From Spirochaetales bacterium (lineage in GTDB: Bacteria > Spirochaetota > Spirochaetia > SZUA-6), in assembly GCA_003233545.1 (NCBI GenBank), contig QILZ01000379.1:1-19673 (forward strand): a DNA stretch of 19,673 bases, read 5' to 3'. The notes beneath the pieces are model-generated. The model made no database searches, was not told the origin of the DNA, and worked only from the letters and a program-made list of their open reading frames with translations. Below, in pieces: positions 7,338 through 14,543 of the stretch. The position numbers and the translations under genes were made by a program. Within the stretch, counting starts at the first letter, position 1; each line of letters opens with the position of its first letter.

Positions 7338-8611
7338 TTTTTAGGCTGAATCTCCGTAAACCCGGTATAGCCCGTTAAAGCGGAGGGTATCCTTACGGAA
7401 CCGTCTTTTTGTTGATAATTCTCTAAAATCGCTACAATAGCCCGTGAAACTGCAATAGCTGTACCGTTAAGCATGTGAACGAATGTTTTTTTGCCTTTTT
7501 CTTTTATTTTAATTCCGAGCCTTCGTGCCTGATAATCGGTACAGTTGGATGCACTTGTAACCTCTCCCCAGCCGCCTTTCTCGCCCCTGCACGGCATCCA
7601 TACTTCCATATCGTACTTTCTGTAGGCCGGCCCTCCGAGCTCACCTGTACAGGTATCGACGATCCTGTAGGGCAGTTTAAGACCCCGGAATATCTTTTCC
7701 TCGATGCCGAGCAAATACTCATGCATCTTACCGGATTCCTCCGGATGCGAATACACAAACATCTCCACTTTGGTAAACTGATGTACCCTGTAGAGACCTT
7801 TGGAAAACTGGCCGGCTGCGCCTGCTTCTTTCCGGAAACAATGCGAAAGCCCTGCCATTTTAACAGGCAAACTTCCCGGATCCATAAAACTATTCGCGTA
7901 GTATCCTCCGAGGGTTATCTCTGCTGTTCCCACAAGGCATACTTGAGTATTCTCTATATGATAGATATTGCTCTCCGAACCCCTGGGATTAAAACCTATT
8001 CCGCTTGCTATATCATCCTTTGCAATATCAGGGGTTATCATCAGCACAAACCCCTCATCACGAAGAGTATCGAGCGCATACCGAACCAGTGCCAGTTCGA
8101 GATACACTCCTTCATTCTTTAAATAGTAGAATTTCTGACCCGAGACCTTCGTGGCGGTATCGAAATCCACGATATCGAGAGCCTTTCCGATTTCAACATG
8201 GTCCTTAGGTGTAAAATCAAAATCGGGAACCGAACCCCAGTGTTTTATCTCCCTGTTATCCTCTTCACCCATGCCTAAGGGAGCATCCGGATGGCTCATA
8301 TTGGGGATTTTTAACACTTCGATATACAGTTTACCTTCGACTACCTCTAACTCTTTCTCTAAGCCGGAAATCCGGGTCTTTAATTTTTTACCTTCTTCGA
8401 TTAATTTCTCACGCTCATCCGAAGATAATTTCCGCTTCATCCCCGAGGCATTCTCGTTCCGCCTCTTGCGTAAATCTTCGATATCATGTATAAGACCATT
8501 TCTCTCATCATAAAGCTCCGCCACAAGCTCCGGGTCCGCATCGACACGACGATTTTTTACATTTTCTTTTACTTCTCTTAAGTTTTCTTTAATAAATCTA
8601 TAATCAAGCAT
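7334..8611 (-). CDS. serS: seryl-tRNA synthetase
   Basis: Charges tRNA-Ser (and tRNA-Sec if present) with serine. It has 425 residues, normal length. The N-terminal ~1-100 is the coiled-coil tRNA-binding arm, rich in charged heptads. The class II core contains the serine-recognition TAE at 229-231, motif 2 around 259-286 (FRKEAGAAG then GLYRVHQFTKVEMF), and motif 3 around 382-400 (NGTAIAVSRA then ENYQ). The motif 2 wording GLYRVHQF and GTAEITLGG is closer to organellar/eukaryote-like SerRS than to the common bacterial GLIRQHQF form. It lies 24 bases after proC on the same strand, so the two are probably co-transcribed. Confidence 0.95.
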   Translation of the reverse strand: MLDYRFIKENLREVKENVKNRRVDADPELVAELYDERNGLIHDIEDLRKRRNENASGMKRKLSSDEREKLIEEGKKLKTRISGLEKELEVVEGKLYIEVLKIPNMSHPDAPLGMGEEDNREIKHWGSVPDFDFTPKDHVEIGKALDIVDFDTATKVSGQKFYYLKNEGVYLELALVRYALDTLRDEGFVLMITPDIAKDDIASGIGFNPRGSESNIYHIENTQVCLVGTAEITLGGYYANSFMDPGSLPVKMAGLSHCFRKEAGAAGQFSKGLYRVHQFTKVEMFVYSHPEESGKMHEYLLGIEEKIFRGLKLPYRIVDTCTGELGGPAYRKYDMEVWMPCRGEKGGWGEVTSASNCTDYQARRLGIKIKEKGKKTFVHMLNGTAIAVSRAIVAILENYQQKDGSVRIPSALTGYTGFTEIQPKN

Positions 8612-8635
8612 TCATAGATAATACCGGTTCGTACA

Positions 8636-9451
8636 CTAAGCTTCAAGTTGTTTTGCCCGGAGAGCGGCACTTTTTACAGCATCCATAACAGCATACTCAA
8701 AAGAATTTTTTTCCAGAGCCGTTATCCCCGCTATTGTTGTTCCGGCGGGGGAAATGACATCGTGCAGAAGATCGACAGGGTCCCTCCCGGATTTTTCGAG
8801 CAGTTCAACAGTTCCCTTAAACATCGCGGTAACAATATGTAAGGTCTTTTTATAAGATAAACCCGAGGATACACCTCCAAGGGCAAGAGCATGAATAAAC
8901 TTAAAAACAAATGCTATTCCGGAACCGGATAAACCCGTAAACGCAGGCATAAGATCCTCAGGGATTTCAAATGCAGTTCCGAGTGCACCGGCAATAGAAA
9001 GGGCATCGAGTCTAAATCCATCATCTATTCCTTCCGGGAAGGATACTCCGACCGGTGCCCCGGACACTCTTACCGATATATTGGGCATGAACCGTGCAAT
9101 ATTCTTAACCCCGAGCTGTTTTTTAAATACTTCCATCCTCTCACCAGCCACTATCAGGATAATGTCCGTACCGGTCATACTACCTGCTTCTCCCTTTAAA
9201 AAGGATGACTCCATCTCACCAAGCAATGCAGATATATCCTGAGGTTTAACGGAAACTATAACAATATCCGAATTATCCATAAGGGCCTTTGCATTTTTAT
9301 GTGCAATAAGACCGTATTTCTCCATGGCCAAAACAACCCTTTCCCCCCTCTTCTCCAGAATGCCGATCTCATATTTTCCATCGTACCTTAAAAGGCTGGC
9401 AGCTACGGATTCACCCATGATACCAAAGCCGATTATTCCTATCCTTTTCAT
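8636..9451 (-). CDS. proC: pyrroline-5-carboxylate reductase
   Basis: Reduces pyrroline-5-carboxylate to proline with NAD(P)H, the last step of proline synthesis. I place the start at the second ATG (9451) rather than the first (9466). The first ATG is part of the sequence ATGGAGG, whose GGAGG is a well-spaced ribosome binding site for the second, and the family N-terminus MKRIGIIGFG begins there. That gives 271 residues. Visible features are the Rossmann loop GFGIMGES (8-15), the RFMPNISVRV segment, the GLSGSGIAFVFKFI stretch, and the C-terminal SPAGTTIAGI typical of P5C reductases. It is the first gene of the proC-serS pair. Confidence 0.93.
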   Translation of the reverse strand: MKRIGIIGFGIMGESVAASLLRYDGKYEIGILEKRGERVVLAMEKYGLIAHKNAKALMDNSDIVIVSVKPQDISALLGEMESSFLKGEAGSMTGTDIILIVAGERMEVFKKQLGVKNIARFMPNISVRVSGAPVGVSFPEGIDDGFRLDALSIAGALGTAFEIPEDLMPAFTGLSGSGIAFVFKFIHALALGGVSSGLSYKKTLHIVTAMFKGTVELLEKSGRDPVDLLHDVISPAGTTIAGITALEKNSFEYAVMDAVKSAALRAKQLEA

Positions 9452-9477
9452 GTCTTTATCCTCCATAGATTAAGGTC

Positions 9478-9505
9478 TTGAAGATTGTTACCTTATCGGT
9501 ATAAA
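9478..9505 (+). promoter_or_regulatory. probable sigma-70 promoter for the phosphodiesterase gene
   Basis: TTGAAG (9478-9483), a 16-base spacer, then TATAAA (9500-9505). It lies in the 106-base gap between the divergent proC and phosphodiesterase genes, with the predicted transcript starting about 45 bases before the ATG at 9558. Based on consensus match only. Confidence 0.5.
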
Positions 9506-9557
9506 TATATCATAACAGGTTCGGTTATCCGGTACTATTCTTAAACAGGAGGTTTAT

Positions 9558-10079
9558 ATGAAAATCGGCGTGCTTTCCGATACACATGATCACCTTGTTA
9601 ACATAAAACAGGCGGTTGATATTTTTAAAAGAGAGGGTATTGAATTTCTTATTCACGCAGGAGATTTTTGTTCCCCCTTCGTTTTTAAAGAGCTTGATAA
9701 ATTACGGCCCGAATGCGGTAAAGCATATGCCGTATTCGGCAATAACGACGGCGATAAGGTACTTCTTACCAGGAACGCAGGCGGTTTTTGTTCCATACAG
9801 CCGGGCATTCTGAAGATAAACATAGACAACCGGGCAATAGTCGTAATGCATTATCCTGATATTGCGGACGAACTGTACAGATCCGGGGAATTCGACCTTG
9901 TGATCTACGGACATACACATAAAAGAAGACTCGATACATTCACTAAAGGCAGTAGAACAATAACAATTCTTAATCCCGGCTCATGCGCAGGATATCTTGC
10001 AGACAAACCGACAATCGCAGTAGTGGAACTTAAAAGTATGTCGGTTAATTTATTCACTTTGGAACAGGCTATTTTATGA
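9558..10079 (+). CDS. metallophosphoesterase of the YfcE/MJ0936 family
   Basis: A 173-residue cytoplasmic phosphodiesterase of the calcineurin-like superfamily. All the metal-binding blocks are present: D8-x-H10 (SDTHDH), D36 (HAGDF), GNND at 61-64, H98 (VVMHYP), and GHTH at 118-121, followed by NPGS. Members of this family hydrolyse model phosphodiesters with divalent metals; the natural substrate is generally unknown. The start has AGGAGG about six bases upstream. The gene stands alone, divergent from proC and convergent with the zinc-ribbon gene. Confidence 0.88.
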   Translation: MKIGVLSDTHDHLVNIKQAVDIFKREGIEFLIHAGDFCSPFVFKELDKLRPECGKAYAVFGNNDGDKVLLTRNAGGFCSIQPGILKINIDNRAIVVMHYPDIADELYRSGEFDLVIYGHTHKRRLDTFTKGSRTITILNPGSCAGYLADKPTIAVVELKSMSVNLFTLEQAIL

Positions 10080-10119
10080 CAGTGCCGCAGCCCATGAAGG
10101 AACCCGGATAATACACGAT

Positions 10120-10557
10120 TTACCTGCCTGCATTGCAGGTATTACAGCCCTGTACATGGAGATGATTCTTTCCCCTCCTGTTCCACATTCTCCCCATAAG
10201 GTAACCGCCTTCTGCCATTTCCTTTTTACAGACAGGACAGATTCGTTTTATATTCGAATTACCGGGATAACAGTAAGGACATCCGTAGATATAAACAATT
10301 CGATCATCATATCCGATTCCGCCGGCAGGCAGAGGAGATACGCCTTTAAAAGATTCCCTGCCGGGATATACAACAGAACGGATTCTTTGGCCCTTTTTTA
10401 ACCGGGATCCGCAGACCGGACAGGGATACGACTTTATTTCCGCATTATCGGACGAATTACCCGGCGGACTTCTCTGTCCTCTTAAAAAACCTCCGGAGAT
10501 AAGGGCGAAAAGTGCCGTAAATCCGAGAAAAAGTAAAATGTACCAGGCTATACCCAC
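10120..10557 (-). CDS. membrane-anchored zinc-ribbon protein of unknown function
   Basis: 145 residues. Residues 4-23 form a single hydrophobic N-terminal helix, probably an uncleaved membrane anchor. The rest is hydrophilic and carries four CxxC pairs: C46/C49, C93/C96, C107/C110 and C138/C141. They could bind two zinc ions as two ribbons. The start is a GTG at 10557, with AGGA a few bases upstream; the ATG two bases earlier in another frame hits a stop after three codons. It begins seven bases after the stop of the small basic gene upstream, so the two form one transcription unit. I do not recognise the family. Confidence 0.75.
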   Translation of the reverse strand: MGIAWYILLFLGFTALFALISGGFLRGQRSPPGNSSDNAEIKSYPCPVCGSRLKKGQRIRSVVYPGRESFKGVSPLPAGGIGYDDRIVYIYGCPYCYPGNSNIKRICPVCKKEMAEGGYLMGRMWNRRGKNHLHVQGCNTCNAGR

Positions 10558-10563
10558 ATTATC

Positions 10564-10722
10564 CTATCTTCTATTTCCCCTGGGTCCCCTGGTCGGCTTT
10601 CCCCGTGTTCCGTGTAAAAATTTACCCTCCTGCTTAAGCAGTCTCTTTATGGAACCTTCCCCGGGGAAACGATGAACAGCAAATGCATTTTCCGTATGCT
10701 TTCTCGATTTTTCCTTTATCAT
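10564..10722 (-). CDS. very small basic protein (52 residues), unknown
   Basis: Starts at ATG 10722 and ends at TAG 10564-10566. A strong ribosome binding site (GGGAGGA on the minus strand, about nine bases upstream) supports it. The product is very basic, beginning MIKEKSRKHTENAF, and ends in a glycine/arginine/proline tail (GTRGKPTRGPRGNRR). This resembles RNA- or DNA-binding tails, although no family is recognised. It is the first gene of a unit with the zinc-ribbon gene, which starts seven bases later. It is short enough to be missed by ordinary gene callers. Confidence 0.6.
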   Translation of the reverse strand: MIKEKSRKHTENAFAVHRFPGEGSIKRLLKQEGKFLHGTRGKPTRGPRGNRR

Positions 10723-10876
10723 TTTACCATTCCTCCCCTATGAATTTACCACATAAGGTGCCGTTTAGCAAATTTTTCTTATACGAATTACAGATAATAT
10801 GTGGTTTTTAAGCGGAAGAGTATACAAATTCCGTATGCTGTTGCAAACAGGAAAAATAACGGTTATGGTATAAATT

Positions 10877-11557
10877 ATGGCGATTCTCTATATTGTGGCC
10901 ACTCCCATTGGAAATCTAAAAGATATTACCTTAAGGGCTCTCGATACGCTTAAAAACGTAGATATTATTGCCTGTGAGGACACAAGGCAAACACTTAAAC
11001 TGCTGAACCATTACGAAATAAAGAAAAAACTGGTAAGCTTCCACTCACATAATGAGAAAAAAGCAGGTGGAAAGATTTTAAGGTTTCTAAAAGAGGGTTC
11101 CGATGTAGCACTTGTAAGCGACAGCGGAACTCCGGGCATTTCCGACCCCGGAGCCTCTATTGTAAGACTCGTCAGGGATCAAAATATAAAAACCGTTCCC
11201 ATACCGGGTCCTTCTGCTGTTTCGACACTTATAAGCGTATCCGGCTTCGAATCCAGAGGTTTCTGCTTTTACGGGTTTTTATCTCCCAAAGGGAGCAGGA
11301 GAAGAAAAGATCTGCAAAGAATTAAGACAATGTGCGAAAATATAGTAATCTATGAATCACCATACAGGGTAAAATCCCTGCTGGAAGATATAGCGGCGAT
11401 ACTGCCGGAGAGAAAGATTTTTATCGGACGTGAAATAACAAAGATTTATGAGGAATTTATTTTCGGCAGAGCGGTCGGGATATTGACTCAACTGCAGGGA
11501 AGGGACAGAATAAGGGGAGAATTTTCTATTTTGATCGAAGGAACTAAAAAGGTTTAA
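10877..11557 (+). CDS. rsmI: 16S rRNA (cytidine-1402-2'-O)-methyltransferase
   Basis: SAM-dependent methyltransferase modifying C1402 in the decoding centre of 16S rRNA. Its 226 residues cover the tetrapyrrole-methylase fold. Signatures are LYIVATPIGNLKDITLRA at 4-21, CEDTR at 33-37, SDSGTPGISDPG at 81-92, and IPGPSA at 109-114. E. coli RsmI is about 60 residues longer; the short C-terminal domain is absent here, ending cleanly after a complete fold. No good Shine-Dalgarno sequence precedes the ATG. It is the first gene of a plus-strand cluster with flgM, an ADH-like gene and a TrmH-family gene. Confidence 0.95.
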   Translation: MAILYIVATPIGNLKDITLRALDTLKNVDIIACEDTRQTLKLLNHYEIKKKLVSFHSHNEKKAGGKILRFLKEGSDVALVSDSGTPGISDPGASIVRLVRDQNIKTVPIPGPSAVSTLISVSGFESRGFCFYGFLSPKGSRRRKDLQRIKTMCENIVIYESPYRVKSLLEDIAAILPERKIFIGREITKIYEEFIFGRAVGILTQLQGRDRIRGEFSILIEGTKKV

Positions 11558-11608
11558 GTTACTAATTTACAGTGACGATATAGGAAATTGAAAGGAAGGA
11601 CTCTAACA

Positions 11609-11896
11609 ATGACAGTAGAGAGTATAGGACCATTAGACCAGATTTCGAAAGTCAAAAAGAACAATAAACCGGCAAATTCTAAAAATGTCAAACACAAGGA
11701 CTCCATACATCTGTCAGAGGAAGCTCGTGCAAAATCGGAAATTTATAAAGCAACGGAAATCGCAAAACAGGTTCCTAATGTTAGAATGGACAAAATCGAA
11801 GAAGCCAGAAGAAAATTAGCAGATCCTTCCTATATAAATAAAAAAACGGTAGAAATTGCAGCGGATAAAATTCTTGAATCTTTCGGCCTGGAATAA
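11609..11896 (+). CDS. flgM: anti-sigma-28 factor FlgM
   Basis: Holds the flagellar sigma factor FliA inactive until the hook-basal body is complete and FlgM is exported. I start at ATG 11609 (95 residues), preceded by GGAAGGA at good distance, rather than at the in-frame TTG 21 bases earlier. FlgM hallmarks are the KDSIHLSEEAR segment (~36-46), the VRMDKIEEARRKLADPSYI helix-turn region (~64-82), and the C-terminal helix ending ADKILESFGLE, which contacts sigma. The N-terminal third is basic and probably disordered. Its presence shows a flagellated organism. It lies between rsmI and the ADH-like gene, away from other flagellar genes in this window. Confidence 0.85.
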   Translation: MTVESIGPLDQISKVKKNNKPANSKNVKHKDSIHLSEEARAKSEIYKATEIAKQVPNVRMDKIEEARRKLADPSYINKKTVEIAADKILESFGLE

Positions 11897-11905
11897 TTTA
11901 TTCAG

Positions 11906-13099
11906 ATGGCGGATATTAATCTTCATATACCCTCCAATGTTTTATTAGGTCTCGATGCAGTTAACAGGCTCGGCTCCATGGTATCCGAATTCGGAGAGCG
12001 CGTTCTTATCGTTACGGAAGCCATACTATACGAACCTAAAATCATAGAGAAAATATCCACCCTGCTCGGGAAAAGAGGTATACAGTACATTATCTTCGAT
12101 GAAATAGTACCGAATGCGACGAGTTCCTCGGTAGATGAAGGTGTTTCTCTTGCCCGGGGTTCTCATGCCGATCTTATTATAGGCCTGGGGGGAATTAAAA
12201 CACTCTCCATTGCCAAGTCTATAGCCATGACGGCGCCGGTAGAAAATGATATGGATGATTTTCTCTCCGGGGTACAGCCCAAAGGAATTCCTCTATCCTA
12301 TGTCGAGATACCGACAACATGCAGAAACCCTTTTATGCTCAGCGACGAATACTTTATTGTAGATGCAAAGGACAGAACAGCCCATATGGGAAAAACCCAG
12401 AGCAATATTACAAAAGCTGTTATTATAGACCCGAAATTAAGCCAGTCCCTGCCTAAAAAATACACACTGACAACAATGTTCGATACTATGCTCTGTGCAA
12501 TAGAAGGGATGCTCTCGCAGAAAACAAACTATTTAGCAGATACACTTTTCACAAACGCCATAGAAATTCTGGGAAGGACAATTCCCCTGCTGCAGAATGA
12601 ACCGGATGACATCCGCCATAGAACAAGTGCCTCCACAGCAGGAATGCTGACGGCAATAGGCCTCTCCATGAGTAAAATGGGTATAGGCGCCGCTCTTTCC
12701 TACAGTATAAATGCGAAATTCATGGTACCGAAATCGTGGATTTCCACCATTCTTCTTCCTCATATTATGGAGTTTAATATGTCGGCGAGCACGGAAAAAC
12801 TTGCAGCTATCGACAGACTCCTGCAGGAAGAGAATATCGATATCGAATCCGCAGAGGATGAGGATATTAATGAAAAAATCAATAAACATGCCCCTATCGA
12901 AGAAGCAAATGCTGCCGTCGAGACGGTAAGAGGACTTATCGGTTCTGCCGATCTTGCAACACGTTTAAGGGATTTTGATCTCGATCCGGATGATATGATC
13001 GAAATTGCAGGCTCCGCACGGTCATTCGATATGATGAACTACCTGCCCCGCCTTGTTTCCACCGAAGATCTTTACGAAATCATAAAAGCGGCTTTTTAA
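11906..13099 (+). CDS. iron-containing alcohol dehydrogenase homologue, metal site lost
   Basis: 397 residues covering the whole family fold: GLGGIKTLSIAKSIA at ~93-107 replaces the GGGSxxDxAK cofactor loop, IPTT at 135-138 is not followed by the usual AGTGSEV, and LLPHIMEFN at 283-291 is normal. Aligned by motif with E. coli FucO, the four metal ligands D196, H200, H263 and H277 become D193, C197, A262 and K276, so only the aspartate remains. Iron- or zinc-dependent alcohol oxidation is therefore unlikely; the protein may have a different activity or a binding role. It starts nine bases after flgM without a clear ribosome binding site and is probably co-transcribed. The reading frame is intact and it looks like a maintained protein. 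Confidence 0.8.
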   Translation: MADINLHIPSNVLLGLDAVNRLGSMVSEFGERVLIVTEAILYEPKIIEKISTLLGKRGIQYIIFDEIVPNATSSSVDEGVSLARGSHADLIIGLGGIKTLSIAKSIAMTAPVENDMDDFLSGVQPKGIPLSYVEIPTTCRNPFMLSDEYFIVDAKDRTAHMGKTQSNITKAVIIDPKLSQSLPKKYTLTTMFDTMLCAIEGMLSQKTNYLADTLFTNAIEILGRTIPLLQNEPDDIRHRTSASTAGMLTAIGLSMSKMGIGAALSYSINAKFMVPKSWISTILLPHIMEFNMSASTEKLAAIDRLLQEENIDIESAEDEDINEKINKHAPIEEANAAVETVRGLIGSADLATRLRDFDLDPDDMIEIAGSARSFDMMNYLPRLVSTEDLYEIIKAAF

Positions 13100-13114
13100 A
13101 AGACTTTAAGAATT

Positions 13115-13876
13115 ATGTTTCCCATTGAAAAATTAAAAAAACTTCCGGAAAAAACACGTCTTCGGAAAATCGTACTGATTTTAAAAGCCATGGAGATAGA
13201 ACTGTACTCCGGGAACCCCTTAGATAACACTTATCTCGATAATCTTATGGAAATACTGCCTGACAATATCATAAGCCGTAGCAAATATCCTGTTCCCGGA
13301 GAAACTCTTATAAGAAAGATTAATAATATCCGTCATCTGATCCGGAAATATCTTAATATGGAACCTGCGGAATGGGATATTGTCGATTTTAAAAGCGGTA
13401 ATCTTAACGGGAAAAAACGCATCCGGCTGCCCATCCGGGTTTATCTCGAGGATATCCGCTCACCCTATAATGTAGGCGCCATTTTCAGAACAGCCGAGGC
13501 ATTCGGCGCAGAGAAGATTTACCTGTCGCCGGGCACCCCTCTTCCTACTCATCAGCGTGCAACAAAAACAGCGAGGGGAGCGGAAAAAATCGTGCCCTGG
13601 AAAACCGGATTTCTGCCGGATATTCTTAAAAAAGACTACCCTGTCTTTGCTCTGGAACTCGGAGGGATTCCGGTAGAAGATTTTAATTTTCCCGAAAGAG
13701 GCATTGTTTTAATCGGCTCGGAAGAACTCGGCTTAAGCCCCGAAGCACTGAGTATTGCAGAAAGCCGGTACGGCAGGGTTTCCATCCCCATGGGCGGTGC
13801 GAAAAAGTCCCTTAATGTATCTGTTGCCTTCGGTATTCTTATGTTTTACTGGTTTTCCCGGAACCTTCGCCGGTAA
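13115..13876 (+). CDS. TrmH/SpoU-family RNA 2'-O-methyltransferase
   Basis: A SPOUT-class, SAM-dependent ribose methyltransferase acting on rRNA or tRNA. It has 253 residues. The N-terminal ~105 residues are an unassigned helical extension. The catalytic domain has motif 1 (NVGAIFRTAEAFG at 119-131, with the catalytic arginine R125), motif 2 (IGSEELGLSPE at 200-210) and motif 3 (IPMGGAKKSLNVSVA at 224-238), which form the knotted SAM site. The exact target nucleotide cannot be told from sequence. It lies 15 bases after the ADH-like gene and is the last gene of the rsmI-flgM cluster. Its 3' end overlaps a convergent gene by about 38 bases. Confidence 0.87.
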   Translation: MFPIEKLKKLPEKTRLRKIVLILKAMEIELYSGNPLDNTYLDNLMEILPDNIISRSKYPVPGETLIRKINNIRHLIRKYLNMEPAEWDIVDFKSGNLNGKKRIRLPIRVYLEDIRSPYNVGAIFRTAEAFGAEKIYLSPGTPLPTHQRATKTARGAEKIVPWKTGFLPDILKKDYPVFALELGGIPVEDFNFPERGIVLIGSEELGLSPEALSIAESRYGRVSIPMGGAKKSLNVSVAFGILMFYWFSRNLRR

Positions 13877-14168
13877 ATTTTACACTTCTCCAGGATAAAA
13901 ACGAGATATAAACCGTATCCCTGTATTTCCAGTACCGGACCTTTCTGCCGCGGGCCGCTTTTCCGATAATCGATGCTATTGTGTCAAGAAGATCCTCGGG
14001 TGCGCTACCGCACCTGCCAAGAAGTATAAACCGCGGTAAAATAGCTGATAATTCGCGGTCGGGAAGGCAGGCATTAAATATCCTCCCGTTTTCCTCCCTG
14101 ACCCTTGTAATTATCCTTAACCTTTTAACCTCTACGACAGGTTTTATATCTACTATTGTTCCGTTCAT
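13839..14168 (-). CDS. hypothetical 109-residue protein
   Basis: I do not recognise this protein. It has no signal peptide or membrane segment. Residues 1-50 read as a small beta-rich domain, and the end (from about 75) is strongly basic (KAARGRKVRYWKYRD). The ATG has an AGGGGG ribosome binding site eight bases upstream, and the frame fills the space between the TrmH-family gene and the OsmC gene, so I think it is real. Its last ~38 bases overlap the end of the convergent methyltransferase gene. Its ribosome binding site lies in one arm of an inverted repeat (14169-14224), described separately. Confidence 0.6.
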   Translation of the reverse strand: MNGTIVDIKPVVEVKRLRIITRVREENGRIFNACLPDRELSAILPRFILLGRCGSAPEDLLDTIASIIGKAARGRKVRYWKYRDTVYISFLSWRSVKFTGEGSGKTSKT

Positions 14169-14224
14169 AAAAACCCCCTGTTATAACCTCATCAGTATTA
14201 CAATAAGGGATACAAGGGGTTTTT
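14169..14224. terminator. long-loop inverted repeat, possible terminator or leader hairpin
   Basis: AAAAACCCC (14169-14177) pairs perfectly with GGGGTTTTT (14216-14224), separated by 38 bases that contain a second possible pairing (CCCTGTTAT with ATAAGGG). It lies between the end of the OsmC gene and the start of the hypothetical gene, both on the minus strand. There it could end the glutaredoxin-OsmC transcript (GGGGTTTTT is also the minus-strand arm) or cover the ribosome binding site of the next gene. The long loop makes simple terminator function uncertain. Confidence 0.4.
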
Positions 14225-14254
14225 TAATCTTTTGATTTTAAAAGTCTAAAAGAA

Positions 14255-14530
14255 TTATGTATTCAGGATTATCTCGTAGTTGATTTTTGCAGTTTTTTCC
14301 AGCATGGCAGTAACTCCGCAGTACTTAGTCTGCGACATTTTTACCGCTTTTTCTATTTTACCGGTATCGAGATTATCTCCGGCAAGTGCAGACAATAAAA
14401 GAGACTTGGGCCGCGGTCCCTTATTGTTTCCGCCTACCTTCTCATCCGCATCGATTGTAAAATGATGCCCATGAAGTTCGATATCAAACTCCATTCCGCC
14501 TTTCCACTCAGCAATCGTTTTTTCACCCAC
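14255..14530 (-). CDS. OsmC-like protein, internally shortened
   Basis: 91 residues with clear OsmC/Ohr-family ends. GHHFTIDADEKVGGNNKGPRP at 21-41 and SLLLSALAG at 43-51 match the first half, and KAVKMSQTKYCGVTAML at 61-77 with C71 matches the second redox cysteine region. Typical members are about 130-140 residues. Here the segment after LAG, which begins with the first catalytic cysteine (usually LAGC), is missing, and the text continues directly with DNLDTGKIEKAV. Peroxidase activity is therefore doubtful. The start is GTG with GGAG about nine bases upstream. It lies 13 bases after the glutaredoxin gene, so both are probably one redox operon. Confidence 0.75.
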   Translation of the reverse strand: MGEKTIAEWKGGMEFDIELHGHHFTIDADEKVGGNNKGPRPKSLLLSALAGDNLDTGKIEKAVKMSQTKYCGVTAMLEKTAKINYEIILNT

Positions 14531-14543
14531 TTAATACTCCTTA

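Noticed and set aside
7475..8122. Long plus-strand open frame opposite serS
   Set aside because: The minus strand encodes an unmistakable seryl-tRNA synthetase; the plus-strand frame has no recognisable features.
9452..9466. First ATG as the proC start
   Set aside because: This ATG runs into GGAGG, which is the ribosome binding site of the second ATG, where the Rossmann-fold N-terminus begins.
10120..10145. Palindromic ACCTGC...GCAGGT as a terminator after the phosphodiesterase gene
   Set aside because: It falls inside the last codons of the zinc-ribbon gene (the CNTCNAG residues) and has no T-run.
10748..10809. Inverted repeat ACCACATA / TATGTGGT followed by five T
   Set aside because: The loop is 42 bases and the stem only eight, with no gene ending just before it on the plus strand, so an intrinsic terminator is not convincing.
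11588..11608. TTG start for FlgM
   Set aside because: The codons from TTG to the ATG contain the GGAAGGA ribosome binding site that serves ATG 11609.
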